Shown here one piece after another: positions 6,205-8,354 of a DNA stretch of 8,354 nt. A program made the translations under genes and the position numbers. The notes below the pieces were generated by a model. The model saw only the letters and a list, made by a program, of their open reading frames with translations. It ran no database searches and was not told where the DNA came from. The stretch comes from Promethearchaeota archaeon. Lineage in GTDB: Archaea; Asgardarchaeota; Lokiarchaeia; Sigynarchaeales; SOKP01. Position 1 is the stretch's first letter; each line of letters starts with the position of its first letter. The stretch is taken from contig WJKD01000481.1 of NCBI GenBank assembly GCA_014729315.1, positions 1 through 8,354 of the forward strand, read 5' to 3'.

Positions 6205-7650
6205 ATGGAAGTAGTTGATAAGATAAAGTTTGTAGACCAACAATTACTTAAAAAGTTGAACGAACTCTCAGGTCAGAAAATCCAATATTGGGATTTAAAA
6301 GCGGGGATAAAGTATGGAACTAGTTTAGATTTTACCGATCAGAAAAGCAAGGAGATTTCTTCCTTTGAAATCAAGGAATGCAGTATCCGAACTTTTAGAA
6401 ACGGCGGATGGGGTTTTGTTGTGCTAAAAGATCTCAAAAAAGATCATATTATGGAGGGGTTTTCAAAAGCAATTAAAATGGCGAAATTATCAGAGTCTCT
6501 AACTAAAACTCAATTTTTAATAAAGGAGCGGGATCCCTTAATTGATACTTTTAAGATAAAAAGTAAAAGAACCTTGGAAAGTGTTGACATAGACGAAAAG
6601 ATTCAGTTGGTAAAGAATCACGAAAAAAAGGCTTCAGAGTTCTCCTCAAAAATTAAAAACACGCGAACAATTTATGTAGATGGGATATCTCAAAGCATTT
6701 TTCTAAATTCTCACGGAAGTAATGTTAAACAAGAACTATCATTTTTACGATTATTCAATTTGGTTTTTGCTCAAGAAAACGGTGTAATTCAGCGGGCAAT
6801 TAATTCAGTCGGGGGGATGGGGGGGTATGAGATAGCGCAAACCAATAAAGCGGAACATCTTAGTTCTAAGACCGCCCAAGAAGCAGTATCCCTCCTCAAA
6901 GCAAAATCTCCAATTGGCGGTAAGTTTAAGATTATTATGGATCCAAAACTAACCGGAACCTTTATTCACGAGGCTTTCGGCCACGCCGTAGAAGCTGACG
7001 CAATTTTAAGAAAAGAAAGCATTTTAGAAGGAAAAATAGGACATAAAGTAGCAGACGAGAAGATTAACATAGTAGACGATCCTACCTTAGGACAAGGTAA
7101 AAAGTACGGATTACCGTACGAATTATTTGGAAGCTATTTCATAGATGACGAGGGTATTCCATCTCAAAAAACTACTATAATCGATAATGGTGTCCTAAAA
7201 AATTATTTACATAGTTTAGAGACATCTTCTCGAATGAATTTAGCTCCAAACGGACACGGAAGGAGCGAATCGAACACAGCTCGGCCAATGGTTCGCATGG
7301 GGATTACCCTCTTAGAACCAGGAGAGTGGAAATACGAGGAGATAGTAGAAGATACGAAAAAAGGAGTGCTCTGTGAGGACTTTCAGTATGGATACTGCGA
7401 TCCCACAACAGGAAACTTCCAATTTAAATGTAAGCTTTCTTTTAAAATAGAGAATGGAGAGAAAGGTGAATTAATGAGGGATGTAGCTTTATCTGGATTA
7501 ACTTTAGAAGTTTTAAATAGAGTGTCTGCGTTAGGAAAGGAAATTAGTTATTCAGACGGAATGTGTGGAAAGGGAGGTCAAAGCGTCAGAGTATGCGATG
7601 GAGGTCCCTATATTCGCGTAGATGATGTCACTGTTGGTGGGTTGAGTTGA
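6205..7650 (+). CDS. tldD: TldD metalloprotease subunit
   Basis: TldD is the zinc-containing catalytic subunit of the TldD/TldE heteromeric protease (peptidase family U62, PF01523), which in bacteria trims unfolded or modified peptides such as the microcin B17 precursor and CcdA. The 481-residue length equals that of E. coli TldD. The N-terminal substrate-tunnel domain shows SIRTFRNGGWGFV (about 61-73). The catalytic motif HEAFGH (H255, E256, H260) followed by AVEAD is intact, and C454 in MCGKGGQSV supplies the third zinc ligand. The C-terminal domain ends with GGPYIRVDDVTVGG, a typical family ending. The ATG at 6205 follows AAAGGAAA. The tldE gene begins 61 bases after the stop, as expected for a partner, since the two proteins assemble together. 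The family assignment is firm; the substrate in this organism is unknown. Confidence 0.97.
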   Translation: MEVVDKIKFVDQQLLKKLNELSGQKIQYWDLKAGIKYGTSLDFTDQKSKEISSFEIKECSIRTFRNGGWGFVVLKDLKKDHIMEGFSKAIKMAKLSESLTKTQFLIKERDPLIDTFKIKSKRTLESVDIDEKIQLVKNHEKKASEFSSKIKNTRTIYVDGISQSIFLNSHGSNVKQELSFLRLFNLVFAQENGVIQRAINSVGGMGGYEIAQTNKAEHLSSKTAQEAVSLLKAKSPIGGKFKIIMDPKLTGTFIHEAFGHAVEADAILRKESILEGKIGHKVADEKINIVDDPTLGQGKKYGLPYELFGSYFIDDEGIPSQKTTIIDNGVLKNYLHSLETSSRMNLAPNGHGRSESNTARPMVRMGITLLEPGEWKYEEIVEDTKKGVLCEDFQYGYCDPTTGNFQFKCKLSFKIENGEKGELMRDVALSGLTLEVLNRVSALGKEISYSDGMCGKGGQSVRVCDGGPYIRVDDVTVGGLS

Positions 7651-7676
7651 ATGGCTTAAAACTATGTAAACATTGC

Positions 7677-7686
7677 TATAAATAAA
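7677..7686 (+). promoter_or_regulatory. possible separate TATA box for tldE
   Basis: TATAAATAAA lies in the 61-base gap after tldD, centred about 31 bases before the tldE ATG. It would give a transcript with a leader of only a few bases. Cotranscription with tldD remains equally likely. Confidence 0.25.
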
Positions 7687-7711
7687 TTTCTATAAAAAAG
7701 TGGTAAAAAAA

Positions 7712-8354
7712 ATGAATAAAGAACTCGATGTGTACGAATTAGCTTCGTATGCTTTAAGAAAAGCAGAAAAGCTTTCAAGTAGCTTTAAATGCGTTGAATT
7801 ATATTTTGGAAAAAGTAAATATATCAATATCGAAGTAGAAGAAAATTCTGTAAAAAACAGCGAAATGGGAGAAGATTACGGCATGTCGACGAGGGCGATT
7901 GATGGTCGGGGATCGCTGGGATTTTCGTATACTAATGATTTAGACAAAAATTCTATTGAAAAAATCGTTTCCGACGCTTTGAAAATGATGAAATACGGAA
8001 CGGGAGATCCTGATTTCAATAATTTGCCCGGAAGCTTTGATACTTATCCTAATATTGGCGGTCTATACGATAGAAAACAAAAAATAATAGATATCGAAGA
8101 TTCTCTATCTTATGTAAACCAATTAATAAAAATTTGCGACAATGACGAACTTGCAATCTCTCAAACCGCTGATTTTGTCTCTAATTACTACGAAAAATAT
8201 ATTTTTAATTCCAATGGTTTAGAAGCAAGTGGAAAGTCCACGGCGTGTTCAATATCGTCGAATATAATCGTTAAGGATAAAACTACCAAAGAAACTTCTT
8301 TTGGATATGAATGGCAAATAGAACGTTCTTTAGACACGATTAATGCGCAAAAAA
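7712..8354 (+). CDS. tldE: TldE/PmbA, non-catalytic partner of TldD (partial)
   Basis: The first 214 codons of the partner subunit are visible, from ATG 7712 to the right edge. The N-terminal domain is typical of TldE/PmbA: an opening helix with ELASYALRKAEKL, the core strand-turn YGMSTRAIDGRGSLGFSYTN, a helix with IEKIVSDALKMMKYG, and the family's LPG motif. It parallels the N-terminal domain of the adjacent TldD. TldE lacks the HExxxH site and forms the other half of the barrel around the active site; that region is outside the window here, so absence of the motif cannot be checked. The partner order tldD-tldE in one direction supports the identification. A weak GTGGT 8 bases before the ATG is the only ribosome-binding candidate. 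Confidence 0.88.
   Translation, partial: MNKELDVYELASYALRKAEKLSSSFKCVELYFGKSKYINIEVEENSVKNSEMGEDYGMSTRAIDGRGSLGFSYTNDLDKNSIEKIVSDALKMMKYGTGDPDFNNLPGSFDTYPNIGGLYDRKQKIIDIEDSLSYVNQLIKICDNDELAISQTADFVSNYYEKYIFNSNGLEASGKSTACSISSNIIVKDKTTKETSFGYEWQIERSLDTINAQK

Overview
The window is AT-rich and carries short TATA-like boxes upstream of genes, few strong Shine-Dalgarno sites, a small archaeal-type zinc-ribbon protein (DUF1922-like) and a tldD-tldE pair. Together these point to an archaeon. The AT-richness and a possible decayed longin/roadblock-like ORF would suit an Asgard (Promethearchaeota) lineage, but the window alone cannot settle that. No rRNA, tRNA, CRISPR array, insertion sequence or phage gene was recognised.

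Left part (1-2640, minus strand): an ABC importer operon read right to left. A TATA-like box near 2633 precedes a possible 32-residue membrane peptide (2563-2465). It is followed by a membrane-anchored solute-binding protein (2437-1304) and, after 21 bases, a permease (1282 to beyond the left edge). The permease carries two MetI-like domains in one chain; the second is cut by the window edge. Its motifs are closest to the sulfate/molybdate/tungstate class, so an oxyanion is the likely substrate. No ATPase gene is visible and it may lie beyond the left edge.

A gene-poor stretch (2564-2998) separates this from the next operon. It contains a plus-strand reading frame (2739-2984) that looks like protein but has no start codon and one internal stop, probably a gene remnant.

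Middle part (2999-5496, minus strand): a phosphate module in the order divergent DUF47-like protein, PiT-type phosphate transporter, canonical DUF47 (PhoU-like) protein. DUF47 proteins are known partners or regulators of PiT transporters. Here one copy keeps the E-x3-D metal motifs and the other has lost them, and the second half of the transporter has lost family signature residues.

Right part (5759-8354, plus strand): a small zinc-ribbon protein, probably translated from a leaderless GTG, then tldD (complete, 481 residues, HExxxH plus C-terminal Cys) and the start of tldE/pmbA, which runs off the right edge. TldD and TldE form a heteromeric metalloprotease in bacteria; the archaeal substrate is unknown. 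The divergent region 5497-5758 carries the promoters of both the phosphate module and the zinc-ribbon gene.
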